From assembly GCA_937858715.1 (NCBI GenBank), contig CALLZY010000100.1, forward strand, positions 1 to 35,138: a stretch of DNA of 35,138 bases, given 5' to 3'. The position numbers and the translations under genes were made by a program. Source of the stretch: an uncultured Chitinophagaceae bacterium. GTDB lineage: Bacteria > Bacteroidota > Bacteroidia > Chitinophagales > Chitinophagaceae. The notes under the pieces were generated by a model. The model was not told the origin of the DNA and did no database searches. It saw only the letters and a program-made list of their open reading frames with translations. Position 1 is the stretch's first letter. Each line of letters begins with the position of its first letter. Shown piece by piece: positions 15,921 to 23,455 of this stretch.

Positions 15921-16535
15921 ATGAAAATAGCTCAAAAGTATTCCCACCTGAATGGAGAAGAATATCTAATTGTTCATCACAATAATCTTTATAAGGAGAT
16001 TAAACAGGTAATTACCAGCATTGACGCTAACCAATTCAGAACCAAAATCAGTAAAGAGAAAAGAAAAATCGGCAATAGCCTTTTGTCTCCGATTGAACTT
16101 AATGAAGCATTTAATCAGGAGTTTAGTAAACGAAAATGGTCTGAAAGCAGATACAATTATTACATCACTCTCAACAGAGAATTAATGGAGAAAAGCGTTT
16201 TGATGTCTGCTAAAGAGCAAAAGGATTTTCTTATAGCAAACGGGGAGAAAGAACCAATTTATAGTTACAATCAAACTGATTTCGTAAAAGAAAAAATTGC
16301 AGTTGAGGTTCAATTTGGAAAATATGCATTTGTAGCTTTTGATTTGTTTGTAAAGCATATGCTGTTTTATTCTGGCGGCGTAATCAATCTTGGTATTGAA
16401 ATCCTGCCAACAAAGAAAATGCAGTCTCAAATGAGTAGCGGAGTAGCGTATTACGAGGGAGAAGTATATAATGTAATGAGGCAAGGACGTAATAGCCCTC
16501 CTGTTCCTTTATTAATCCTTGGTATTGAACCATAA
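15921..16535 (+). CDS. Type II restriction endonuclease, BglII/BstYI-like
   Basis: The 204-residue protein shows the BglII-type active-site pattern: Asp120, then Glu129 and Gln131 in TDFVKEKIAVEVQFGKYAF. The Asp-x8-Glu-x-Gln spacing equals Asp84/Glu93/Gln95 of BglII, and the length is close to that of BstYI. The conserved tail LGIEILPTKKMQSQMSSGV and PVPLLILGI also fits this group. BglII cuts AGATCT and BstYI cuts RGATCY, so a GATC-centred target is likely but unproven. It follows the methyltransferase by 9 bases and shares its A+T-rich composition, so the pair is one functional and probably mobile unit. Confidence 0.8.
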   Translation: MKIAQKYSHLNGEEYLIVHHNNLYKEIKQVITSIDANQFRTKISKEKRKIGNSLLSPIELNEAFNQEFSKRKWSESRYNYYITLNRELMEKSVLMSAKEQKDFLIANGEKEPIYSYNQTDFVKEKIAVEVQFGKYAFVAFDLFVKHMLFYSGGVINLGIEILPTKKMQSQMSSGVAYYEGEVYNVMRQGRNSPPVPLLILGIEP

Positions 16536-16603
16536 TATTGTGCTGCCGTTGGTCTTGTGTGCCGATTGTTTACCAGGGAAAGGCCAACTGTAGTTTGAAA
16601 AAG

Positions 16604-16624
16604 ATGCCGGGTCAAGCCCGGCAT
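16604..16624 (-). terminator. Strong intrinsic terminator of the zinc-ribbon operon (REP-like palindrome)
   Basis: ATGCCGGG and CCCGGCAT form a perfect 8-bp G+C-rich stem around a 5-base loop. Read on the minus strand it is followed at once by CTTTTT, the layout of a rho-independent terminator, 68 bases past the stop of the last operon gene. The palindrome also looks like a dispersed repeat of a kind found in many bacteria. Confidence 0.75.
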
Positions 16625-16691
16625 GACCGACTCTGAAAAATATCAATTAAAAGATTACATAGTAGTACTACTGCTGGCTACATGTCAATAT

Positions 16692-17492
16692 TTAGTTTGG
16701 CGCTTCGTCCAGTTTCCGCAGTTTTAAAATCATCAGTTCTGTAGGCTCATCCGGGGTAATAGTGATGGTCATTTCCCTTTTGGATGATTGCAGTTCCAGT
16801 TTAATCATAAAAGGCTTATTATCCTCTTTGCTGGTGCCACTGCAACTAACGGTGTTTCCATTCACATCGCCACAGGTAATATCGGCACTATGTTCTTTGT
16901 TCAGTTCTTCTCTTGGGTAAATATCAAGGTTACCGTTTTTATACACAATGAACAAATCATCTTCCGGTTTGCCGAGTTCTGTTTTGTTTTCTTCATTGTT
17001 GTTCGACTCATAGGCCCGCCACACACCGGCAAAGTCTTTGAGTTGTATCCCGGATGATACATCGGTAAACGGAGTACTGTTGTTGTTTGTGGTTTCGTTG
17101 TTGTCGGTGTTTTCGTTGCCTTCGGTGGCGGGTGTTGTCAGTTCAGTGTCGGTTGTGCCGCCATCTTTCTTCCTGTTGGTATCCCACCAGCTGTAAACGC
17201 CGAGAGCTACAAACAGCAGCACGGCTACAAAGGGCATTACCTTATGCAGCATGGGTGCGGGGCTGGCGGTTGTATTTACTGTTGTGGGTGCTGATACGGT
17301 CACTGGTGTTGCCACTGGTGCGGGTGCAGGTGTGGCAACGGGTGTTGTTGCGACTGGTGCAGGTTCGGGTGCTGGCGTTGGTTCAACGGCTGTGCTTTGC
17401 AATTGTGCCAGGGAAAAACCACAGGAAGTACAAAACTGGTCGCCGGGCTGAACGGCTGCGCCGCATTTGGGACAAAAAGAAAAATTTTCCAT
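16692..17492 (-). CDS. Zinc-ribbon membrane protein with C-terminal extracytoplasmic domain, 266 aa
   Basis: Domain order: an N-terminal zinc ribbon with Cys7, Cys10, Cys21 and Cys24 (FCPKCGAAV and FCTSCGFSL); a Pro/Ala/Thr/Val-rich linker at residues about 36-80; one membrane segment at about 85-102 (VMPFVAVLLFVALGVYSWW); an Asn/Glu/Thr-rich spacer; and a C-terminal beta-rich domain from about 155 (FAGVWRAYESNNNEENK to TITPDEPTELMILKLRKL) resembling lipocalin-like proteins. The ribbon would be cytoplasmic and the C-terminal domain outside. It is the last gene of a five-gene minus-strand operon, 26 bases after the other zinc-ribbon gene. Start ATG 17492 places the ribbon at the N-terminus. 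Function unknown. Confidence 0.75.
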   Translation of the reverse strand: MENFSFCPKCGAAVQPGDQFCTSCGFSLAQLQSTAVEPTPAPEPAPVATTPVATPAPAPVATPVTVSAPTTVNTTASPAPMLHKVMPFVAVLLFVALGVYSWWDTNRKKDGGTTDTELTTPATEGNENTDNNETTNNNSTPFTDVSSGIQLKDFAGVWRAYESNNNEENKTELGKPEDDLFIVYKNGNLDIYPREELNKEHSADITCGDVNGNTVSCSGTSKEDNKPFMIKLELQSSKREMTITITPDEPTELMILKLRKLDEAPN

Positions 17493-17518
17493 ATACAAGA
17501 ATTGAGTGTGTTGATTGA

Positions 17519-18646
17519 TTATGCTGTTAACGGTCTGCCGCATTTGCCGCAGAACTTAATATTCTCTCTTACCGGTTCGCCGCATTGCGGGCAGAATTTA
17601 ACTGCGGGAGCAGTTGCTTGCGATGTCACAGCCTCCTCTGTTTTGACGGGTTCGGCTATTTCTTTTGTCAGCCATTCTCCGAGCCTGCTGGCTAATGAAT
17701 GCTGGCTGACTGAAGTATAGCTGATATTGCTGCCTGTGGTATTCAGTATTTCAAAAAGATGATTGGTGAGCATGGTGGAGGCAAGAAATGCCCGGTGCGT
17801 AACCACAGCACCCGCCACTGAAATACTGCATACTTCAATACCGGCTGCTTGTATCCAGTGTGCAGAAAATTCTTCGCCCAGTTCTTTTCCGGTTTCTCCA
17901 AACGTAAATTTCAGTTCGCTGCCATTGGTTTCAAACGGCAATACAATATCAGCAGCTGCCAGTTGTTCATAAATGTTGTTGCTGGCGGTAAGGTTCAGTT
18001 CGCCGTAGCCTGGTGTTAACACAACAAAAGATGGCAAGAGCCAGCGCAGGTCGTAAGACTTCAATGCCCGCTGCATATTTTCTGCAAAGCTGCTTAATGT
18101 AAATACAGGCGGCTCCTCTTTCCTGTATTGCAGCAATGCTTCGTATCCGCATCGTTTGTATTGGTCAGCAGCACCCAGCAGATAAATTAAAAATTCGGGA
18201 CTGAATGTTGCGGGCAAAGCCAGTGATGCCGTTTCATTTTCTACAGCAATTATATCCACCAGCCAGTTGATACATTGGGTGGTTTCTGCAAACGGGATGA
18301 TGGACCATGTATTATCCTGCGATGGTGTAACGGCAACGGCCTGTACTGTTTTGTTCTGCGGCTGAATGCAAATAAACAAATCGCCACGGGGCTGTGTGCC
18401 GCCGCCTGCATATACACGGATGAGATGCTGCGGAACTGCCAGTACCTGCATAGCCACAGCAAACAGGTTGTTCTGCAAAAGCGTTTCCGCTGATGGGTCA
18501 GAAGATGTTGTATTACCATCAGTAAAAGCATACAACGGGCTGCCGTTGATTGCCTGTAACTGCAAACGGGTCAGTAAATGGCCAATATCATTTTTATTGA
18601 TTGTAAAAACAGAAGTTTCGGTGTTCATTATAGTATCAGTTTGCAT
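17519..18646 (-). CDS. Protein with C-terminal zinc ribbon, 375 aa, function unknown
   Basis: The first 330 residues form an uncharacterised soluble domain with no signal peptide or membrane segment (INKNDIGHLLTRLQLQ, LAVPQHLIRVYAGGG, YDLRWLLPSFVVLTPGYG). A short linker leads to a zinc ribbon at the extreme C-terminus with Cys352, Cys355, Cys366 and Cys369 (FCPQCGEPV, FCGKCGRPL). This mirrors the next gene, where the same kind of ribbon is N-terminal and precedes a membrane anchor; the two ribbons may bind a common partner or each other. It starts 33 bases after the large secreted-protein gene. Start could be ATG 18646 or ATG 18628. I do not recognise the main domain. Confidence 0.72.
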   Translation of the reverse strand: MQTDTIMNTETSVFTINKNDIGHLLTRLQLQAINGSPLYAFTDGNTTSSDPSAETLLQNNLFAVAMQVLAVPQHLIRVYAGGGTQPRGDLFICIQPQNKTVQAVAVTPSQDNTWSIIPFAETTQCINWLVDIIAVENETASLALPATFSPEFLIYLLGAADQYKRCGYEALLQYRKEEPPVFTLSSFAENMQRALKSYDLRWLLPSFVVLTPGYGELNLTASNNIYEQLAAADIVLPFETNGSELKFTFGETGKELGEEFSAHWIQAAGIEVCSISVAGAVVTHRAFLASTMLTNHLFEILNTTGSNISYTSVSQHSLASRLGEWLTKEIAEPVKTEEAVTSQATAPAVKFCPQCGEPVRENIKFCGKCGRPLTA

Positions 18647-18679
18647 AATGGCTGTTTAATTGTTGTTGGGTTCAGGGTT

Positions 18680-20797
18680 TTAATCATGTCTTTTTTTATA
18701 CCATTCTAAGAAAAGCCCTGTGGTTATTTTCAGCTTTTGTGTTTTGGTTAATTCCACACCAAGATGTTTGGCCCCGGCCTTGCTCATCTCGTCCACCTTG
18801 TTATAAATTTCCTGGAACACCGGTGCGTTTCTGGCGGTGCCATATTGTACTGTGGACGAAATGCCACGAATGCCCGCAGCCTTTACGGCCGCCAGTCCGC
18901 CTTGCTGCAATCCTCTTGCGCCCATCACATTCAGCATTGTTTTGTAAACTGCCAGCCCGTAGTGGCCGCTGCGCTGCACCAGCGAAAGTTTGGGATCCAT
19001 TGATTTCACCAGGTCTTCACCGCCTGAGGCGTTGTAAACAAAGTCAACAAACTTCTTCGGGTTTTGCACCATGTCTTTAAATCCTTTCCAGTAGGTTTCG
19101 GTGGCAATTGTTTTTATATCGCTGGCGGTGCCCTTCACGGTTTCCCAGCCAATATCTATCGGGTGGGTGATAATATCTTTTCCGGCAATGGCGATATCTT
19201 TTGCTCCCTGTCCCACATCTTTTGCGGTACCAATTACTGTATCAACCAGAATTTTTCCTTTGCTGTCAATTACATCTTTAATAGCAGACTTGGTTTCGTC
19301 TTTAATGGTGGTGATAACGGGGATTAGCACATCACCTACATCTTTTACACCCTGCTTCACATCTTCTTTGGCACTTTTTGCTGTGCTGATGATTTGCGAT
19401 GTCCACGAATTCATTTCATCATTGGCCTTCTTTTGTTCATCCAGCAGTTTCTTTGCTTTCTCCCTGGCTTCTTTTCTTCGCTTCTCTTTTTCAGCAGCTT
19501 CTTTCTTTGCCTTTTCTTCAGCTTCTCTTTTTTCTTTTTCTGTTTGCTCCTTTGTTTTGCCTTCCGGCTTTTTCTTTTTATCGTCGGGGCCGGTTGGTTT
19601 CTTTGGCGGGGGAACCGGTTTTGTTGGCGGGGCAGGAGGCACAGGCGGAGGCACTTTACCTCCTCCCAGGATACCGCTAATCAAACCGCCCAATACTCCA
19701 ATAAGGCCAGGAGCCACCACACCTATCACTCCTTTAATCACATCTTCAGGTCCGGGCACATTGCCCACTTGTCCCAGGCCGGGAATATCGCCTTCAGGCA
19801 AGGGGGCATCGACTGTGGTGTTGCCCGAAGCGTCGGTAGTGGTTTGTGAACCCACTTTGCCATCGGGATTTACATTGATGGTTTGTTCGGCACTGAGCTG
19901 AGCTTCGTTATCAAAAACAATTTTAAACTGGTTGGGCACTCCTCTTTCAAATGCACACTCGGCCACAAAACTGTTGTTGCTGTAATTGATATAGCCCTGC
20001 ACAGCGCTGCCGCCCATTGAGCGAAGAATAGAAGCGGCAGTAATTTTTGTTTTGGAACGGTAAATGCCGGTTACCACCACTTTGTTGGCGATAGAATCGT
20101 AGCCGTAGTCGGTTACTGTTATTTCTACCCGGTCTGGTTCTTCTTCTTTTGGTTTCTCTCCCAGCACTTCTATGGGAATGGTAATATCAAGGTTAAGTGC
20201 TGTACTTGCAAAAGCGGCCAGTCCCTGTCTTCCCGATACGCCGGCTTCTCTTTTTATTTCATCCAGTTCACCGTCGGCCACATCATACATTTCGTGTATC
20301 ACATATACAGCGCCCAGGTATTTTTTTATGCGAACCCGTTTGCCTGCTGTTTCCGGGCTGTAATCACCCCAGATGGTGTCTTCAACCAAATCAGATTCTG
20401 TAATGGTGATTTTAAAACTGGTGCTGCCGTCACGCATAGCTTTGCTGCTGTAGCTGCCATCCTGGTAAGAACTTAGATAGCACAGCCTGTATTGATTGCA
20501 GTTATTGGCTGCATATTCTGAACCGCTGCAGCTTGCCGTTACATCAATGGTAACCGGAAACTTCACATTATTTGCGGCGATATTGCAAACGGCCCCCATA
20601 AAAGAACTGTTATTATTTACCGAAGCCGATACACCCTCAATGGTATATTGCATCGGAAAGCCGCTTTCCAGTTTACCCTCTACTTTTAGCTGCCCGTAAA
20701 CGGCGGGTAACAGCGAAATGAAAAACCCGGCAAACAAAAAGCATCGCAGAATAAATCCTGCTTGTGCCTGCCATGTATTGTAAAAGATTTTTTTCAT
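18680..20797 (-). CDS. Large secreted coiled-coil protein of unknown function, about 705 aa
   Basis: From ATG 20797 the protein opens with a long signal peptide (FILRCFLFAGFFISLLPAVYG). Residues about 40-340 are beta-rich with several Cys. A Gly/Val/Ile hydrophobic stretch at about 349-375 (GVIGVVAPGLIGVLGGLISG) could span or contact a membrane. It is followed by a Pro-rich segment (about 375-397), a Lys/Glu/Ala-rich charged helix (about 399-452), and a C-terminal region of about 250 residues with repeated KDV/KDI phrases such as GTAKDVGQGAKDIAIAGKDI. That tail vaguely resembles linker regions of polymorphic toxins, but no toxin motif is visible. The same frame reaches an ATG at 20818. It is the centre of the five-gene operon. 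Confidence 0.7.
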   Translation of the reverse strand: MKKIFYNTWQAQAGFILRCFLFAGFFISLLPAVYGQLKVEGKLESGFPMQYTIEGVSASVNNNSSFMGAVCNIAANNVKFPVTIDVTASCSGSEYAANNCNQYRLCYLSSYQDGSYSSKAMRDGSTSFKITITESDLVEDTIWGDYSPETAGKRVRIKKYLGAVYVIHEMYDVADGELDEIKREAGVSGRQGLAAFASTALNLDITIPIEVLGEKPKEEEPDRVEITVTDYGYDSIANKVVVTGIYRSKTKITAASILRSMGGSAVQGYINYSNNSFVAECAFERGVPNQFKIVFDNEAQLSAEQTINVNPDGKVGSQTTTDASGNTTVDAPLPEGDIPGLGQVGNVPGPEDVIKGVIGVVAPGLIGVLGGLISGILGGGKVPPPVPPAPPTKPVPPPKKPTGPDDKKKKPEGKTKEQTEKEKREAEEKAKKEAAEKEKRRKEAREKAKKLLDEQKKANDEMNSWTSQIISTAKSAKEDVKQGVKDVGDVLIPVITTIKDETKSAIKDVIDSKGKILVDTVIGTAKDVGQGAKDIAIAGKDIITHPIDIGWETVKGTASDIKTIATETYWKGFKDMVQNPKKFVDFVYNASGGEDLVKSMDPKLSLVQRSGHYGLAVYKTMLNVMGARGLQQGGLAAVKAAGIRGISSTVQYGTARNAPVFQEIYNKVDEMSKAGAKHLGVELTKTQKLKITTGLFLEWYKKRHD

Positions 20798-20836
20798 CGT
20801 ACAGTTAGTTGAGATCAAAGAATGATTACCGGCATT

Positions 20837-21259
20837 CTACACTTTTGCTGCAATCAGCATCCAGGCCACCGAACCGGCAAAAGCCAGCACCAGCGGAAAG
20901 ATGATGCTTCCAAACTTGTGCCCGCCCTGTTTTATCATTATAGCACCACTGCTGATGGCCATGGTGGAAAGTCCGGCCGAAAAAAAAGCCTGTGCCGAGT
21001 GCCATCCAAGCCACACATCGGCCAGCACCGCCAGCACAGCGAAAGGAATCATAAACAGCACTCCTTGTTCAAGGGCACCGGCGGTAGCAGTGTTATTGCC
21101 GCTGCTCCATCCCAAAAGTTGATGAAGAAGAAAAACAATTACAAGTCCCAGCCCGGCGGCAGCACCTACAAGCAGCCATTCATTTTCTTTTTGTGCCGCA
21201 CCGATGTAGCCAAAAGCACCAAACAGTATTACGGTTATAATTGCGGTAGTCAGTTTCAT
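20837..21259 (-). CDS. Integral membrane protein, 140 aa
   Basis: About five hydrophobic segments are visible: LTTAIITVILFGAFGYIGAA, WLLVGAAAGLGLVIVFLLHQ, VLFMIPFAVLAVLADVWLG, a Ser/Ala-rich one, and IIFPLVLAFAGSVAWMLIAA. The ATG at 21259 overlaps the stop of the upstream Yip1-like gene (ATGA) and is preceded on its own strand by GGAGGTGCGCT, a rare perfect Shine-Dalgarno sequence in this genome, which fixes the start. No family recognised. As second gene of the operon it probably forms a complex or acts with the Yip1-like protein. Confidence 0.72.
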   Translation of the reverse strand: MKLTTAIITVILFGAFGYIGAAQKENEWLLVGAAAGLGLVIVFLLHQLLGWSSGNNTATAGALEQGVLFMIPFAVLAVLADVWLGWHSAQAFFSAGLSTMAISSGAIMIKQGGHKFGSIIFPLVLAFAGSVAWMLIAAKV

Positions 21260-21846
21260 AGCGCACCTCCTAAATAGGCCCAGCCTGCCAGCAGCAGCAC
21301 ACCGCACAAAGTGGTAAGCACTATGGCCGGAACTGTTTTTTCATTAGTAAATTGTTTTACTGCTGCCGATACAGGGCTTAATGCCCACAGCAAACCCGTA
21401 ACTCCAAACGCCACAGCAGTGTTCCAGTGCAGGCCGATATTGATAATCATCCCGCAAAGCGAATACAGTAATGTGGCGCAAAAAGCAAGTCCTGTGATGC
21501 GCACCGCATCGGCAATGCTGCCGGTGTGCCCCCACAGTTTAGAGCCGGCCCATATTACCGCAGCAATCACCAGCATTCCGGCAGTACCCATTGCCAGTCC
21601 TTTAAGTGCGGTGTACAGCACTTCGGTATTGTCAATCTTGCCCGCCCGTTGCAGGTCGAGGCCGGTTTGCAGAAACAGCAGCACAAATGCAATACCCGAT
21701 ACCGCAAGTGCAAAGCCCCAGTGCAGTCCCTGCAAGTGGCGGCTGATGGTTTGTGCCGGCGATGTAATCATACCAAAGAAAATTCTCCAGGGCGAAAGCC
21801 GCTCACTGCCGGGTTGAGGTGATATGTCAGGCGACGTAACATTCAT
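21256..21846 (-). CDS. Yip1-domain-like membrane protein, 196 aa
   Basis: The cytoplasmic N-terminus contains SPWRIFFGMITSPAQTISRH, similar to the short helix that begins Yip1-family proteins (W-x-x-x-F-x-x-P pattern), followed by five hydrophobic segments including WGFALAVSGIAFVLLFLQTG, GTAGMLVIAAVIWAGSKLWG and ITGLAFCATLLYSLCGMIIN. Bacterial Yip1-like proteins are poorly characterised and often occur beside zinc-ribbon proteins. ATG 21846 (MNVTSPDISPQPG) is chosen; the frame is open 66 codons further upstream, but that part lacks family character and would run through a hairpin. It is the first gene of the five-gene operon and overlaps the next by 4 bases. Confidence 0.72.
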   Translation of the reverse strand: MNVTSPDISPQPGSERLSPWRIFFGMITSPAQTISRHLQGLHWGFALAVSGIAFVLLFLQTGLDLQRAGKIDNTEVLYTALKGLAMGTAGMLVIAAVIWAGSKLWGHTGSIADAVRITGLAFCATLLYSLCGMIINIGLHWNTAVAFGVTGLLWALSPVSAAVKQFTNEKTVPAIVLTTLCGVLLLAGWAYLGGAL

Positions 21847-22156
21847 ACAGTATGGTTTTAAAGACGGCAGCAGTGCCGCCGTCTTGTATGGTGGAAGAGG
21901 AAAATGTATTGAAGGAAACGGTAAAGACAACAGTGTCCATATGCCCGCAGCAGCGGGAACAGCAAAAGCCTTTGTAACCACAAGACCGCATAGTTGCCTG
22001 TTTGCAGAATTAAATAATTCGCACAGGACAGAGGTATAAGGCATCAGCGCCTTATGCGTATTCTGTTATGCTGAAAAAATTTCAGTTGAACTAAAGGTAG
22101 GGAAATAGGGTTGCTGAAAAAATGATATTGGTAAGGGAGTGAAAGCAGAGCTGATG
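21847..22156. other. Leader region of the five-gene operon with two hairpins
   Basis: No credible gene lies in these 310 bases. An 8-bp hairpin (AAGACGGC / GCCGTCTT, 21861-21868 with 21878-21885) sits in the presumed 5' leader, 15 bases before the Yip1-like start. A second hairpin ATAAGGC / GCCTTAT is at 22036-22055. No confident -33/-7 promoter pair was found; TACCTTTA on the minus strand near 22094 is a partial -7 match. Confidence 0.45.
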
Positions 22157-22732
22157 CTAACCCGGTTTTGTCATTAACGATAATGATATACTATACGTAC
22201 TTCCTTTTGGATGCACAAACCAGTCAAGTTTCAGTGTCAATACATTTGTTCCGTTGTCCCATTCATATTGCAAATACCGGCTTACATTGTCGCTAAATCT
22301 GTGGGTGTATTTCTTTTTTTTGGCCTTAATCTTCAACAACCCCTTAAAATATGAATACAGTTTTTTAAACTCATCTTTAGCCCGGCTTTCGAAATCAGGA
22401 TATAATTGGAGTGTATAAATTTTTGAAAACTCAATGGTACCAAGCTTGCCATTACCATAAATGAGGAACAGGTTTTTGAAATCAACTTCTGCTAATTTGT
22501 ATGGTTTCTCCTGTGTATTCTTGTAGAAATAGATGACGTATTTCACTCCGTTAAACAGGTTCTCGCTGCCATTCGGCTTCATTAACAAACTGTCATTCTC
22601 CGGCTCTTCAGCACCAAGGGGATAGTTGTCAAGTCCCGTTTCAATAGTAAAGTTTCCGGGGCTTTGTCCGTAAGAGCCGATACCGGTAATCAGTAGAAAG
22701 GATAAGGCTGTATATATAAAACGAAACTTCAT
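22157..22732 (-). CDS. Secreted protein of unknown function, 191 aa
   Basis: ATG 22732 gives a signal peptide (MKFRFIYTALSFLLITGIGSYGQ). The mature protein contains VKYVIYFYKNTQEKPYKLAEVDF in the middle and ends in strand-like sequence (VLTLKLDWFVHPKGSTYSISLSLMTKPG). No motif of a known family is visible. It is transcribed away from purN, with 76 bases between the two starts, and sits upstream of the zinc-ribbon operon on the same strand, separated from it by the leader region. Likely periplasmic. Confidence 0.65.
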   Translation of the reverse strand: MKFRFIYTALSFLLITGIGSYGQSPGNFTIETGLDNYPLGAEEPENDSLLMKPNGSENLFNGVKYVIYFYKNTQEKPYKLAEVDFKNLFLIYGNGKLGTIEFSKIYTLQLYPDFESRAKDEFKKLYSYFKGLLKIKAKKKKYTHRFSDNVSRYLQYEWDNGTNVLTLKLDWFVHPKGSTYSISLSLMTKPG

Positions 22733-22796
22733 GTGTTCAAAGATAAAATAAACAGAAATCCGGGTTTTAGTAACCAGTGAATTAAATGCTCCCGCC

Positions 22797-22804
22797 TATC
22801 TTTG
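22797..22804 (+). promoter_or_regulatory. Bacteroidota -7 element of purN
   Basis: TATCTTTG, an exact TAnnTTTG match, ends 4 bases before the GTG start of purN. A -33 TTTG is not clear. Confidence 0.4.
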
Positions 22805-22808
22805 TCCG

Positions 22809-23378
22809 GTGAAAAGAATAGCCATCTTCGCCTCCGGCGGCGGCTCCAATGCGGCCCGCATAATGGAGAAATTCAGTAATCATCCAACTATAAAAGCGGC
22901 GATGGTGGTTTGCAATAAACCCGGTGCCGGGGTGCTGGCAATTGCGGCGCAGCACAATATTCCCGTTCTGTTAATAGAAAAAGAGCGGTTCTTCCGCGGC
23001 GACGCCTATCTGCCCGAACTTAAAAATGCAGGCATAGATTTTATTGCCCTCGCCGGTTTTCTATGGAAAGTTCCGGCAGCACTTATACAGGCTTTTCCGC
23101 AGCGTATTGTCAATATTCACCCGGCCCTGTTGCCCAACTATGGTGGCAAAGGCATGTATGGCCAGCATGTTCACCAGGCTGTGGTTGACAACAAGGAAAA
23201 ACACAGCGGCATTACTATTCACCTTGTAGATGAGCAATACGATCATGGCCTTCCTGTGTTGCAGGCCACCTGCCCTGTTTTGCCCGATGATACAGCTCTC
23301 ACACTCTCCCGGCGGGTGCTGGCACTTGAGCACAGGCATTATCCCGATGTAATAGAAAGGCTGTTATCAGGAGATTAA
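22809..23378 (+). CDS. purN: Phosphoribosylglycinamide formyltransferase
   Basis: PurN transfers a formyl group from 10-formyltetrahydrofolate to glycinamide ribonucleotide in purine biosynthesis (cytoplasm). The 189-residue product has the nucleotide-binding loop ASGGGSNAARIMEKF at the start and the catalytic Asn102 and His104 (RIVNIHPALLPNYGGKGMYG) plus Asp145 (YDHG), matching Asn106, His108 and Asp144 of E. coli PurN. The start is GTG 22809, supported by the exact start of the fold (KRIAIFASGGG) and the -7 element just before it; no ATG is available. It is a single gene, not beside other pur genes. Confidence 0.93.
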   Translation: MKRIAIFASGGGSNAARIMEKFSNHPTIKAAMVVCNKPGAGVLAIAAQHNIPVLLIEKERFFRGDAYLPELKNAGIDFIALAGFLWKVPAALIQAFPQRIVNIHPALLPNYGGKGMYGQHVHQAVVDNKEKHSGITIHLVDEQYDHGLPVLQATCPVLPDDTALTLSRRVLALEHRHYPDVIERLLSGD

Positions 23379-23440
23379 ACAACCTTTTGTTAATACCCTG
23401 ATGCGGGTATAGCTTTCACATGGTTTTTTGCAGAACTTTA

Positions 23441-23455
23441 TACAAATCATTTGTA
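23441..23455. promoter_or_regulatory. 15-bp palindrome at the start of a secreted-protein gene
   Basis: TACAAATCATTTGTA is a perfect 7-bp inverted repeat around one C; its last base is the A of the ATG at 23455. The position is suited to an operator or to blocking ribosome access, but it could be chance in A+T-rich sequence. Confidence 0.3.

Noticed and set aside
19101-19901. 266-codon open frame antisense to the large secreted protein
   Set aside because: It is rich in Phe/Ser and Pro/Gly repeats that mirror the Lys/Glu- and Pro-rich codons of the real gene; no start context or domain.
21847-22044. 66-codon N-terminal extension of the Yip1-like protein
   Set aside because: It crosses a hairpin in the presumed leader and lacks family character; ATG 21846 starts a plausible protein.
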